In this document: piece after piece, positions 23,663-35,400 of the stretch | Position numbering within the stretch: position 1 is the first letter of the stretch | How the letters are laid out: each line of letters starts with the position of its first letter | Origin: Toxoplasma gondii ME49 | Lineage: Eukaryota > Apicomplexa > Conoidasida > Eucoccidiorida > Sarcocystidae | Reading direction: 5' to 3' | Assembly (NCBI RefSeq): GCF_000006565.2 | Contig: NC_031479.1 | Span: forward strand, 1,674,001-1,738,000 | Length of the DNA: 64,000 nt | Position numbers and translations under genes: made by a program | Notes under the pieces: generated by a model | Told to the model about the DNA's origin: nothing | The model's database searches: none | What the model saw: the letters and a program-made list of their open reading frames with translations, nothing else

Positions 23663-24458
23663 GTATTAAGCTGACGATACACACTGATCAAGCAGGCCAA
23701 GGAGCTGCAACAGCTCCGTGTGAGGCTGGTTTTGAGAGAAGTAATTGCTCATGATTGGTGAACTGATTCAATTTCTCTGTCAGCGTTCAGTGTCGCCTTC
23801 TTAGTGACCAGTTTGCGTTTGCTTTGCTTATGGGGCCACCGAAGACTGGCAACGCTGGAAATGATGAAATATGTATGGTGTCTACAGCTTCACACGATGA
23901 AACTTCTCCGAGTCCTGACGAAAGGAGCATCGTCATCCGTTGTATCGGCAAACTAACAGTCGCTCTTTCACTTTCCCTATTGCTCCCGGCGGTTCGCAGG
24001 CTGTTCCGTGGCGTTGCCACGCGTCTCTGTAGCCATACCTTTTGAGGCACATCTTAACACAAAGCACCATACCATAATTAGCGGGAAGAAACTACACAGA
24101 ACGCGTCGTAACCACCACCGCGACCACACCCTACCCCAAACCTTCGCCCTCAGGAACTAGTTCGCCACGGTGAGACGAGGCTGAAGCGAGTGTCCGCCGC
24201 CATTCGCCCAAACAGACGCCCAGACTCCCTTCTTCCTACGTGAACGAAGTGCGATGTAAGGCAGCGCTACTGTTGGTGAAGTGTTTCATTCAAAGTAACA
24301 ACTTAACTCGAGAGTACAACGCCTAGGACCACCGCCAACCTACGACAGCCCGTTTGGTAGACTGAGGTGAGGCTTCCCTTCTAGAAAGTGCAAGCAGACG
24401 CTTCCAGATATCTTTAAGCTCCCCAGACTACATAAGAAACTGATAAGTGCGCGACCGA

Positions 24459-25117
24459 TGGTAAGTTCAAACCCTTTTGTCGGAGGTCCCGCTGAGACCT
24501 CAACCACGGCAGAGCCATCCCCTGGCTATTCGTCCGGTAAGGGGACCTACGGAACCTCTCCTGTCGCGATCCGAGGATAATGCTGGCTCAGCTGAAGAGT
24601 GGGTGAGTTTATGCGGTGAGGGATCTGCGTTGAACCGAAGACTACCACAAACAGTCTACCTTAAAAGTTCCATCCCTACTTACACTCGGCTGTTTCTTTC
24701 TTTCAGTTGTTGGATGTTGGGAAAAGTCCCTCGTTTTCTTGGGGGTAGTGTCGCGCGGCTTCTCCCGAGGTTCGTCCAAAACACAGCGAGACCGCCTGGT
24801 ACGAATCGCGGACATCGATTTCCGGCAACCCGTTGCCTCCACCCGTGGTTTGCGGGGCAAGAAAAGCTGGCGCGGGATTTTGCCACTGCAAGAAGGTTGC
24901 CGCGCTACGCCGTGCGCTGGCCGTCCTCTCAAGCGGGACAGCCTGTTCGAAGCGGCTTGCTAGCCGCAAGTCCGTCGATACTCCTTACTACATGCAGATA
25001 TTGACTCTCCCGTCCACACCTCTTCCCAAATCGATTGTTTTCTCACCCGCCATTGTAGCGGCTGTTTACCGTTTGCGTCTGGTTGCTGTCCAGCGCTGGG
25101 CAATCGCGGTACCGTAG
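24459..25117 (+). CDS. weak candidate exons, unrecognised
   Basis: An ATG at 24459 opens a 39-codon frame (MVSSNPFVGG...) containing a possible donor (TCCG|GTAAGG). A good pyrimidine-tract acceptor follows near 24707 (TTTCTTTCAG). All three frames downstream stay open for 70-100 codons, so the coding frame cannot be chosen. One frame carries clustered Cys residues (VVCGARKAGAGFCHCKK). It could be an upstream exon set of the giant gene, a small gene, or noncoding. Confidence 0.15.
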
Positions 25118-26459
25118 CTGCCACAGAAACCGGGTAACTCGACAAGACCGCGCCTCGCCTCTCTATGAGTTCCTGAGCAGGAAGAGCCGGCAGATCGAGA
25201 GAGGAGGACGGATGACCCCGTTGATGTAATTTCTCTCGTTGAGTCTCAATGAAACTTGTCTGATTCTCCTTGGCAACTCTGGATACATTCGCTTTCCGGC
25301 GTGCAGATTTCTTCCGTAGTGACACTCGCGCTTCCCGCACAAGAGAGTCCGAAGGCTTCTGCTAACACACAATTCTCCTTTTAAGCGCAACTCACTTGCC
25401 ATCGTCCGGGAGCTGTCACTGAATTCACCTCCCCCTTTTTCTGATGGTGAGAGTCAAAACAAAACGTGGTGGACTCTGAGGCACACAAGACTGCGTTTCC
25501 CTGTGTATTTCTGCGAAGGACGGGTAGCCCCGTTAGCGGGCAGTGCGTCTACGCCCATGGACATGTACATTATCTGCCGGTGATAAATGCTGTTCTGGAA
25601 ACAGACCACACACAACTGCAACCGGCTTCTATGAGCGACGTCCCAGAAACTTCACCTCCAGTGGCCTGCGTCCTGCTGAGAACAAATTCTTTGCGACCCT
25701 TTCTTCCGTCCGGGGACTGCACCTTTCTAGGTGTCTTACGCCAGTTGCTTTTGGAGGCAGTTCCTGTGGAAATTTCTATCCTTTTTTGCCACCCCCGTTA
25801 TTCTCAAACATCTTTTCGTCACGTGAACGTCCCAGATTCCGTTCATCCTTCGGCAGCCACGCGTTTCACTACTCGATCTGTGGGAGTTCTTCTAACCAGG
25901 TGGTGGAAATGCTGCGTTGTTAGTCAGATCGTCCGCAGTTAATAATTCTTCCACCGTTTCACCAAAACGAGAGAACTGCACTACAGCGATGTTCGCCCTT
26001 TCCCGTTACTCCTAGCTAGTTAACCCACGGCTTCAGCCAACTTCGTTCGATCCTCCCCTGCTTCTTGTGCGTGCTACCGACCACACATCGGGACAATACT
26101 TGTCTTTCACAGGTCCTTGTTTTCACGTCAAAAGAGTGCAACCTATCCCCTTGTCGCCTTGCTGCTCTCCGCCGTATCTCTTCTGTGCTCACAGAGTCTG
26201 TTCATCGCTACTAGCCGCATATAGTTTCCACGAAATCCCCGTTCTGCGTTGTTTTTACTGTCACATATCCCCGCGCAGTCGCTTTGTCTTCCGTTCGTCT
26301 GAGTTATTTGTCTTTCTCCCACCTCGTGTTGCCTGCGTATCATCCCCAGTCGCAGGCGCCCTTTTGTGATTCCCTTCTTGCTGCCGCTCTCTTGCCGACT
26401 GATGGCATTTGCCCTGGGTCCATCTGTTCTGACGATTTGTCCGTAGAAGACACGCTAGA

Positions 26460-29400
26460 ATGCCGGGAGGCTCGTCAGCTCCGTCACCGGCACCTCGCGC
26501 AGGCCTGCTGTACCGTCCAAACCCTGCTTGCAAGTTCCTTGAGGCCTTGAAGAGGAACACAGACGAAGTTGACAAGAAAGAAGCCATTGACTCGGTTCCC
26601 TTGTTTCCTCTTCCATCCGCGACGTCGACGGTGTACACTGACACGGTGGTGACGATTCATTCGCTTGGAACTTCGGCGGCGCGTCTCGAAGTGTGGAACC
26701 CCAAAGAACCTCTTTACCCGATACTTCTTCTGTGGGTCTCTCTGGCTGTAAGTTGCGTGTGGCTACAAAAAGGCTGGAAAGAAAGAAAACGCATGCGTTG
26801 GTTCTCTAACGGTGGACAGAACATCAACCCAAGGAAGGGCGTCTGCTGCGTCGTGTAGATACCTGAGAGTCCCCTGCCTTTCAGGGAGTTCTAATTTGAA
26901 GAAGACACAGAGATTTCCTTCTCTGTTCTTCGGCGACGTCGTGAGTCTGTACAATCGCAGGGACGCCACATGTGCCCCATGGCCCATTTTTCGTGCTCGT
27001 TTTGTGTCCTTCGCTTTTTTGATTCTCTTCCTTATCCCTATCGAGCAGCTGATCAGCAGACAACCTCAGTCTTGTGAAGATCTTTCGTGATCCACCTAAC
27101 TGTTCCCCTCTCAACCGTAGACCCTAACTCCGCCCACACATACGTCTATTCGTGAACAGAACGTCGAGTGCCTCGTTCTTTCAGCACCAAACGGGGTCAG
27201 TAACATCACCCCCCCAGCTGCGCGTTTGGTGAGAGTTCACTGGATATCGTTTTTCCTTCCTTTTTCCGATTTGTTCCTAGACCAAGTCGGGAGTTCCTCG
27301 GAATCGCTACGTTGTCCGGGTGTCTTCGCGCCTTCTCCGTCCCCACTCGACACGGGTCCTCGTAGGTGCAGCACTTGCCACGGCGGCTGTCCACCCACTT
27401 TTTGCAGCGCATAACTTCCTCGTCGTTCGCCTTCCTTCAGAGAGCACCTCTGGGTCTGGAAAAAACGCAGACTACCAGACTTACTTGCTCGAGAAGGAAC
27501 AGCCTTCCTCAACGCCTGCGACGCCTCCAGGCATTCGCGCCCCTCGCCCCGCGGCCTCGGCACACGCGTCTCTGACCCTACCAGCCGAAAACGCTCCCGG
27601 CGCCAGCAGGTCCTTTTCCGGCTTCCGTGTCGAATCGGTGAGACGCACCCATCAACAGGCAACCAGGTTCAGTCGAAACTTCTTTACTCGAGGAACGGGA
27701 TCGTCTCGCGACTCCACGGAAACCAGAACCTAGGGAAGGGAGAGACAGAGAAGAAACGAGAGCCTGAAACAGTGGAGGCAGAGAGGCAAGGAGAACCTAA
27801 CAAAAGGGCAAGAGAGAAGACACGGTAACCCACTAAAGTGGAGACAGAGAAGAACCATTTCACGATTTGAAACCTGCTGTCGCACTCTCTCGGGCGAGTC
27901 ACAACAAAGACACGTTTTCTCGTCTGGGGACGTAGGTTAAATTTTTTGGAACTCCTCTGTTCCCCTCTTGTCTCGTTTTGCTGTGTGTCACCCATCTTCT
28001 TGCGCCTGCTCTGTTTCTATCTCGTTTGCCTTTCTGAGAGTTTTCAGTCTCTTCTTCCTCTCTGCAGCCTGGCATGTGAGTTCTTCGGTACACGCTCTGA
28101 GTGCGTCTCACTCTGGGTTGTCCGTGTTTCTTCTCTGCAGAAAGACGCTGGCGGCGCCGCCAGCCGCATAACTCCTCGTTTCCCTTCAGCACGGTCCGCA
28201 GCTTCTTTCCAGATCCCCGAGTCACCGGCGGCGTCTCTCTCCTCTGTTCCTCTTATAGTCCCGCCTGCGTCTATGTTCGACAGACAGAGGGGCCAGAGCA
28301 GTGGAGAAGAACGCCACAGTTCTCGTCTGGAAAGAAGCGTCTTGGAACACATCGACGAGATCGCGCGGTGCTCAGCCGGTTGGAACGCTGGGGGCGTCGG
28401 TGCCGCTACATTCGAAATCGCAGACTTCTTGCAGGGGCGCGGACCCTGGGAGGCGAGAACGCGACCGTCTCTGAGCCTTAACGGCGTCCTACGGAACGGC
28501 GGGCCACCCTCTGTTGACGCGGCGCCCTTAGACTTTGACGAGTCGAGACGGACCACTGCAGTGAGCAGAGAGGGCACAGAAGCGAGAAAAGAACGGTGAA
28601 GCGAAAGGGAGGGAAGAAAGAAGGGGAGTGATGAGGCAAAGAGGCGGGGCTTTAAGGAGACAGACGCAGTTGGATAGGGGAAGAAGGCCTGCGGGCCTCC
28701 CAGATTTCGTTGGCCTTCATTTCAGGGGGAGGGATGGAAAGAGAAACAGAAGGGGGTTCGCTGGTAGTCAGGGACGAAACAACGAGAATCCTCCACCGCG
28801 AACGCTTTCCAAGAGACGACGGCAAGCATGCAAGAGCAAGGTCGCAGGCAATCCAGAGAAGCAAAACAAAGAGCGTTCTGCCTGGCCGATTTGACGTGTG
28901 TGTTCAGGCACTTCGTCTGTGTCAGTGGGGTGATAGAGGCGACAGAGCTGGCATGTATTTCAATAGAAACCAGTTTCAGACGGAGACGCAGCGTTGGCAT
29001 GTCCCCACGGGTATGTCACTTCTCCGTTTTCAGAGTTTTTGACTTCTTGGGTGGAAACAGCTTCACTTTTTCGACGCCCAACAGCCTCGTGAACAGAGTC
29101 GCTCGTTTCTAAATATGTGGGGCGCATTGGCGTTCGTGTTGGGGCTTTTTCTCAACGGTTCTACGCGATCAATGAATGTGAAAGTCTCGAATTACTGTCT
29201 GCAGGACCTTCATGGACACCTCCAGGCTATTGAGGACATCCTCGAGGAAGAACGCGCGGCCCAAAACGCCGGTACGTCTGGACAGTTATAGTTAATTGGA
29301 GAGTCCCAGCGAGGTAGGCATTCCCCGACTCAACATACACCCCAAGATAGAACAGACGCAGCCGCAACTGATTGAATACGAAGACGTAAGCGGATACCAT

Positions 29401-32400
29401 GTCCAGGTCCACTCTTGTCAAGATATATAGACCAAGTTTTTGAGCGTCTTTATGAAAAAATATGAGTAAAGACCACTACCTGATTCACGTTTGCCAAGTG
29501 AAGTGGAGCCAAGCGTTTTCTCTTTTCACAATTTATGCGAGATTCTTTCCGTCAGTGATTGCTCCTAGCCTGTTTCATTGTCTCCCTCTCTGTGTTCTCC
29601 ATCCATCTGACTTCTTCTTTTTCCTCTCCCACAAAACATGTCTCGTGTCTGCTGCCCCTGATTGCGTGGCGACAGGCGCCTCTCTGTGTCCTCGAACTGA
29701 AACATTCCTTCGTGAACTCTTCTTTCTGGACTGTTTCCCCCTCCACCACAGAGCGCAAGAGCGGCCGTAAGCGTCGCGAACGAGACAAGAAGGCGGAGAT
29801 CCCAGGGGAGAAGAAGGACAGCAAAGACGCGGAGGAGGCGGTGAAGCGTGCTTCCGACCCGGCAACTCCACTTTCCGAGATGGTGCCCGGTTCTTCTACG
29901 CCAGAAGCAGGGTGGGATGTCCCGGGGACCCCGTCGTTCCCGGACGCAGGCCGTTCACATTTTCTGTCGACTCCAACGTCCCCCTATGGGCGGAACTACT
30001 CAGCGCGATGGAATCGACATCTCGAACCAAGTCCCCAAACATCTGCGCGATCGCTGGGAAGCCGGGCAGACTCTGAGAGCTTCGAGCGCGGCTGCCAAGG
30101 AGTGGGTCGAGGGCGCTCTACCGTGCACTGGCGAGAAACAGAAGCCCCGTTCCGGGAAGGGGGTTCAGGTCCCGTCGGCTCCGTCTCGCGAATGTACACC
30201 GGGCGCCGGTCGCGGTCTTCCTGGCTGCCGTCGCGGTCTTTCGGGGGCTCGTTCGACGTCTCGCGGAGCGCCTCAGACTTGGCTTTCGGTCGCGAACGGA
30301 GTTTCCGCACCATGAGCTACGACTACTCTTCGACAGACGAGGGAGAGCGGGACGGCGGGGCTCCAGGTGACTCCAAAGACCCTTGGGCCGCCTTCGAGCA
30401 CGCTCGGCGTCGCTGGCTGAGACGCCAGCCGCACGAAGAGGGCGATGCCCCCAACCGAGTTTTTCTCCCTTCACCGGTGTTGCTGAATTACCTGCAGCGC
30501 ATGCACCAAAAGGAACAGCGTCTCCAACAGCGGATCGATGCGCTGAATCGCGTGACCCCCCCCGAGGAGAGAAAACTCGCCTTCGACACGCTCTTCGGCC
30601 AATGGATGAAGGCCACAAAGCCACCCGTAGGCGCCGCCATTGACGACCTCGTCGACCAGCTTCTCTACACGATCCCCGCAGGAACTTTCCTCGCAGGAAG
30701 AGCCAGCAAGGCCCGACGTCTGCGCCCAGGCACACGCTGCTGGACGATGGCTGGAGACGAGGAAGCCGGCGTCCGGAGCCGCCTCCAGTTCTACGAAGAC
30801 CTTGCAGAAAAGCTGGAGGCCAAGCAGCGGCGCGACCGCGAGGCTGAGAAGGCGAAAGCCCTGAAAAAAAGCAAAAGAACCCAACAGGTAGACACGGAAG
30901 CGCTCTCCTTGCGCGCGATGCGGAGGCAGCGCGCCGCTGGCGACACGCAGAGGGCCGAGAGTGACCTGAACTCGAAAAACCGGTTCACAAGGAAGAGGTC
31001 CACTTCCTTCTCGCTGGATCCAACTGACGCGGTTTCACGGTCCACCCCAGCTTATCATGGCGGGTCTCTGTACCGCTCCGAGGTATCGCCGCGCTTCACG
31101 GTTTCTCCGACCCACGGGAGAGCCTTGGAGGATGCAGTAGAGGGAAGACTGCTTTCTCCGCATCGCCTTGAAGTTTCTGTGGGAGGACAAGACGGGGAGT
31201 GGCGCCTGGTTCGCGACCTCTTTAGATCTGAACCTGCAGGCGTTGCCTCGAAGCCTCGTAGAAGAAAGGCGAGCCGCTATCCGACGGCTCTCTGGACTTG
31301 CAGGCCCCAGGAGGGACGGGCGGAAGCGGCGACACCTGGGAGCGGCAGTGCAGATTTGTGTGCACTCGAACGGGATGATATGGGAGAAGCGTCGGACGTT
31401 TCCTCTGAAGACGTCGTGAGAGGCTGCTCTGGATCTATGTGTGTCACGAGGATACCTAGGGAGAAGCGGCTTCGTGACATCCGAGAGGGACAGAGCCGAA
31501 CGCGTGAGTCCTCAGGTAACGCTGGGGACTCCTGTGGGGTGGGAGAAGACGCGGGCGAGAGCGACGGATTGCAGGGAGAAACAAATGTCCGGAAAAGCAG
31601 GGCGAGGGCCGTTGATGGAGAGAACAAGGTTGAAACGGTGTCTGTATTGTCAAAGAAGGGGGAATCTGCAGCCAGTCAGTTAGATGCAGAAAGTCCCGTC
31701 ACACTGAGTGCCGACCCTATAACAAGGGAAACAGTGGAAACCGAGACGCGCGGGCGCCAGAGAGGCGGCCGCCGGGGCGAAAGGAAGGAGCTGAAGAGCG
31801 CAGTCGATAAATTGGGAGACAAGGAACTCCACACATCCGCCTCGCGTTCATTTGTCGAATGCTCCACCTCTGCAAGTGCCTCTGCCGCTTCTTTCAACGC
31901 CACCTCGCCCCAGAGACAGCCGCGATCAGCTCGTTCCAGCAGTCTCACTTCTTCGACAGGGACTAGACGGAAGATCCGAGAGCGGCCCTCTTCTTCGGGT
32001 GCCAAGCCGGTCTCTGCTTCTTCATCCTCTTCTTCTTCTTTGTATTCATCCTCTTCTTCGGAGACAGCATCTTCGGTGTGGGGTCGGCCTGGAGTTCTTG
32101 ACTCTTCGTCAAGAAGCATGCGACGCCGTGTAGCCAAGCACGCGGGTCTCGCGTCTCTCTCGAGTCTGCCTTCTCCCTCTTCTTCTCGCTCTCTCGGCTC
32201 CCTGAGCTTGTCGGATTCGAGCGTCTCCGCTTCTCCCCTGTCGGTGTCTTCGCTGTTGTCTTTTTTGCCTGAGGTCCCGCCGCCTGCGCCGAGGCACCGC
32301 TCTGGCAACACCTCGCCGTCGCTGTCCAGACAAGACCAGCGCGACGTAGAAGAGACAGACGAAACTTGGAAGGACAGTTCATCTCTTTCCTCCTTGGCGG

Positions 32401-35400
32401 TGCATGCGCCACACCATTTTGAGAATACCGTAGGGACAGAGAGGTCGCTTCCCTCGTTTCCTGCTGGGAGCAGCTTCTCGTCGCAAACGCGACGCAGAGC
32501 GAACGCGGGACTCGCGAGCTGCTCTGCCTCTTCGCGACGGGGCTTCCGCCTTTTCCACTCGTCCTCGATTCATCTTCAATCGCCTCCGTCCCCCGATGCG
32601 TCTTCTTTCCGAAGACAAACGCGTGAGACCTCTTCTCCAGCCTCTCTATCTCCCTCAGAGTCTCACAGTCTCTCGCCTCTTCACGGGAGTAACTTGAGCT
32701 GTCCCCACAGCTCCACGAGGTCTTCCTCTCTTCACTCTTCTCCTCCGTCTTCTTCTTTCGGTCGTCGCTCTTGTTCGTCTCACAGTTTTCCGTCTCGATT
32801 GACTTCCTCGTCTCCGGATTCTCCTGGCTATGCCATCGAGTCTGTGCATTCTTGTTCTCCTCTGGCTACAAGCCGGGATGTCTCTTCTCCTTTCGGGTCC
32901 AGGATTCATTCTCGCTCCTGTTCGTCTTCTACTCCGAGGCTCTCTTCCCCTGTCTCTCCAGCCTCTGTCTCGCGCTCCCCAGGCAGCAGGCGGCGTACTG
33001 TCTCACACGCTTCCTCTGACGTCGACGAGGACGAATCAGAAGCCGGAGCAGACGAACGTTGGCGAGACCTCGCTTCCGTTCTCTCCTTGCTTGCATCTGG
33101 TTTGTCGAGTCTCTCAAACGAGTCGCGCCGAAAGCCGAAAGAGGCGAACACGCGAGAATACTCTCCAGATTCTTGGCAGGAGACACCGCCGTCGACGACG
33201 CGAGAAACAGTTTCGATGGCTTCTGATACATCCAGGGAAGACACAGCAAATGCCAGTGAAGCTTCCGGTCTGGATGTTTCAAATGCAACGGCAGTTACTG
33301 GCAAGCCCAGGTCGTCTCGAGCAGGCGCCTGTCGCCATTGGCACTCGGAGGCGTCGACTCCGATGTCTTCTCGTAATTCGTCTGTATGCAGTCTGCGTCG
33401 AAAGGGAAGATATCCCCAGCTGTCGAGCCCAAGACAAGGCTGCTTACAGAGTTCTTCTCCCTCTCCATGCGACTCTCCTCACGTCTCTCTTGGAGATTCG
33501 ACGCTTGCGAACGACGCCAGTGGGGGGTCGTTGAAGGCGCTTCACAGATATGTTCGAAAAACATACAAGAACGACTCTCTGGTTTACTCGGCGCCTCCCT
33601 CGAGCCGCGGATCTGAGAAGAGCGGTGTCGCAATGGAGCCCACACCCGAATCTGCACCGAAAGGGAGTGGCGGCATGCGGTCTGGGTCGATTCTCAGCCT
33701 TCGAGCGGGGTCGTCGACTGCGAAGCTCGAGCCGGCGCAGGTATCTCCTGAGTGCAAAGTGGGAACACTTGACGAATGTGGACAGGGAGACAGACCGGCT
33801 TCGAAGGCCTCGAAAAAACCAACGCGAAAAAGCGCGGTTCCCAAGACGCCGCTTCCGAAGAACAAGGCGAAGACGAAGCTGCCTGCGCCGCCCTTGAAGG
33901 AGCGGATGCGGTCGCTGGGTTGTCGCGCGTTGTCAAGGCTTCACAGCAGATCGGACGCGAAGGCCTCGAGCCACGAGGCGCAGACCGGCCGAGACGGAGA
34001 CGCGGAGACGGCCGAGCCTTCATTGGAGTCTAAGGGAACAGGTGCGCCCCGAGGGGCTCCATGCGGAGACAGCAAAGACAGAAAGGAGGAAGGGAAGGGA
34101 GAGGCGACAGGCCCTGGGGCGGAGCACGTGGAGGCGCAGAGCGAGGCTGCGAAGCCTTGGGAGGACGATGAAGTACGTAAGGCAGAGGAAGAAGCTGAGA
34201 AGGGGAAGCGAGAAGCCGACGCGGCTTTCGAGGCCCTGTTGCGCTGGACAGACGTGTATCAGAAGCAGTTAGAGACCAAGGAGGCGAAGAAGCCTCTCAG
34301 CGCGCGACAGAGCTCGAGAAACAGCTCTCGGGCGTCGGAAAGCGCCTCGCTTCCGACTTTCTCAGCGGCGGTTCCGCGCATCGCTTCGCCTGGGGGAGCA
34401 TCCGGGGAACGACGAAAAGAAGGGAGAGAAGGTGGGGATTCACAGAGGGAGAAACAGCGGGACAGTCCGCGCGGGAGCAACCGGGGCCGTCTCCTCTCGT
34501 CATTGCCTCTGGGGCCTGGAGTTCCCGAGTTCGACCACCCCCTGAGGAAGAAGCGCGGCGAGACGAAGGCCCCGAGCCCCGCGAAGCTTTTGCCGACGCA
34601 CCCGCCGAAGCCGCGGCCGAAACCGGGCGCCCAAGAGCCGGTCTCCAAGGATCCTTTGGCGGCGTGTCTCTCTGGCATCAAAGAGTTCCTCGCCATGACA
34701 GCGAAGTTCCCCCAACAGACGAAGGCCCTCTTCAAAGGTGCCGAAGGTGAGAAGAAAAGACGAGATCTGGAGAAGCAGACGACAATGCTCGTCGGGGCGA
34801 TTCGCGCCGCAGCAGACCAAGGTGGCATTGTCTACGCGAAGAAACTGAGGGAGCTGATGGAGGCTGCGCAGGATGTCGCTCGAGCCCTCGAAATGCATGC
34901 AGCCACTGCTGAAGAAGGTTTGAGGGACTCGCGAGCAGCGCAGGGAGGCGCGAGACAGGAGCGACACAGCGACAAAGGCTCCGCGAACAGCGGCGGATAC
35001 GACGGTGCGGCCAACAAGGGGAAGACCGAGCGCGGGAAACAGAGAACGCGGACGATCAGACAGAAACAAACGCCGGCAGCGAAACGACAAGAACTCACCG
35101 ATTACTGCGAGCACCAAACTCTGAACATGACCATCGACCAGCTCGCTGACAGGGTAAGTTGGATGCGTCTTCTTTTCCGGGGTCCGTTCAGGCGCATGCA
35201 TTCACGATTCAAGAGGGGCTTGGAGAACAACGGGATGATGATGTTTGACAGAAAAGCTGAAGGAAAATGGGGGAGGGGGAACGAAAACACTAAAAAGGTA
35301 CAGGGCGCTTTCACAGAACGGAAAATGCTGCAAAGATGAACGTGGCTGTGTGGAGTGGCCCTCCGCCATGCTGCGAAAAACTGAGGATGAGAGGCGAGGA

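Larger units (their letters stand above)
21724..26459. other. 4.7 kb divergent intergenic region
   Basis: Separates the start codons of the V-ATPase F gene (-) and the giant gene (+). It holds a 73-bp tandem duplication at 23517-23662 and a weak coding candidate at 24459-25117. The part from about 25.4 kb to 26.46 kb, rich in pyrimidines, is probably leader of the giant gene. Nothing else was recognised. Confidence 0.5.

Noticed and set aside
31676..32412. Minus-strand Glu/Arg-rich frames opposite the giant gene
   Set aside because: They mirror the Ser-codon (TCT/TCC) runs of the plus-strand exon and have no ATG/splice logic.
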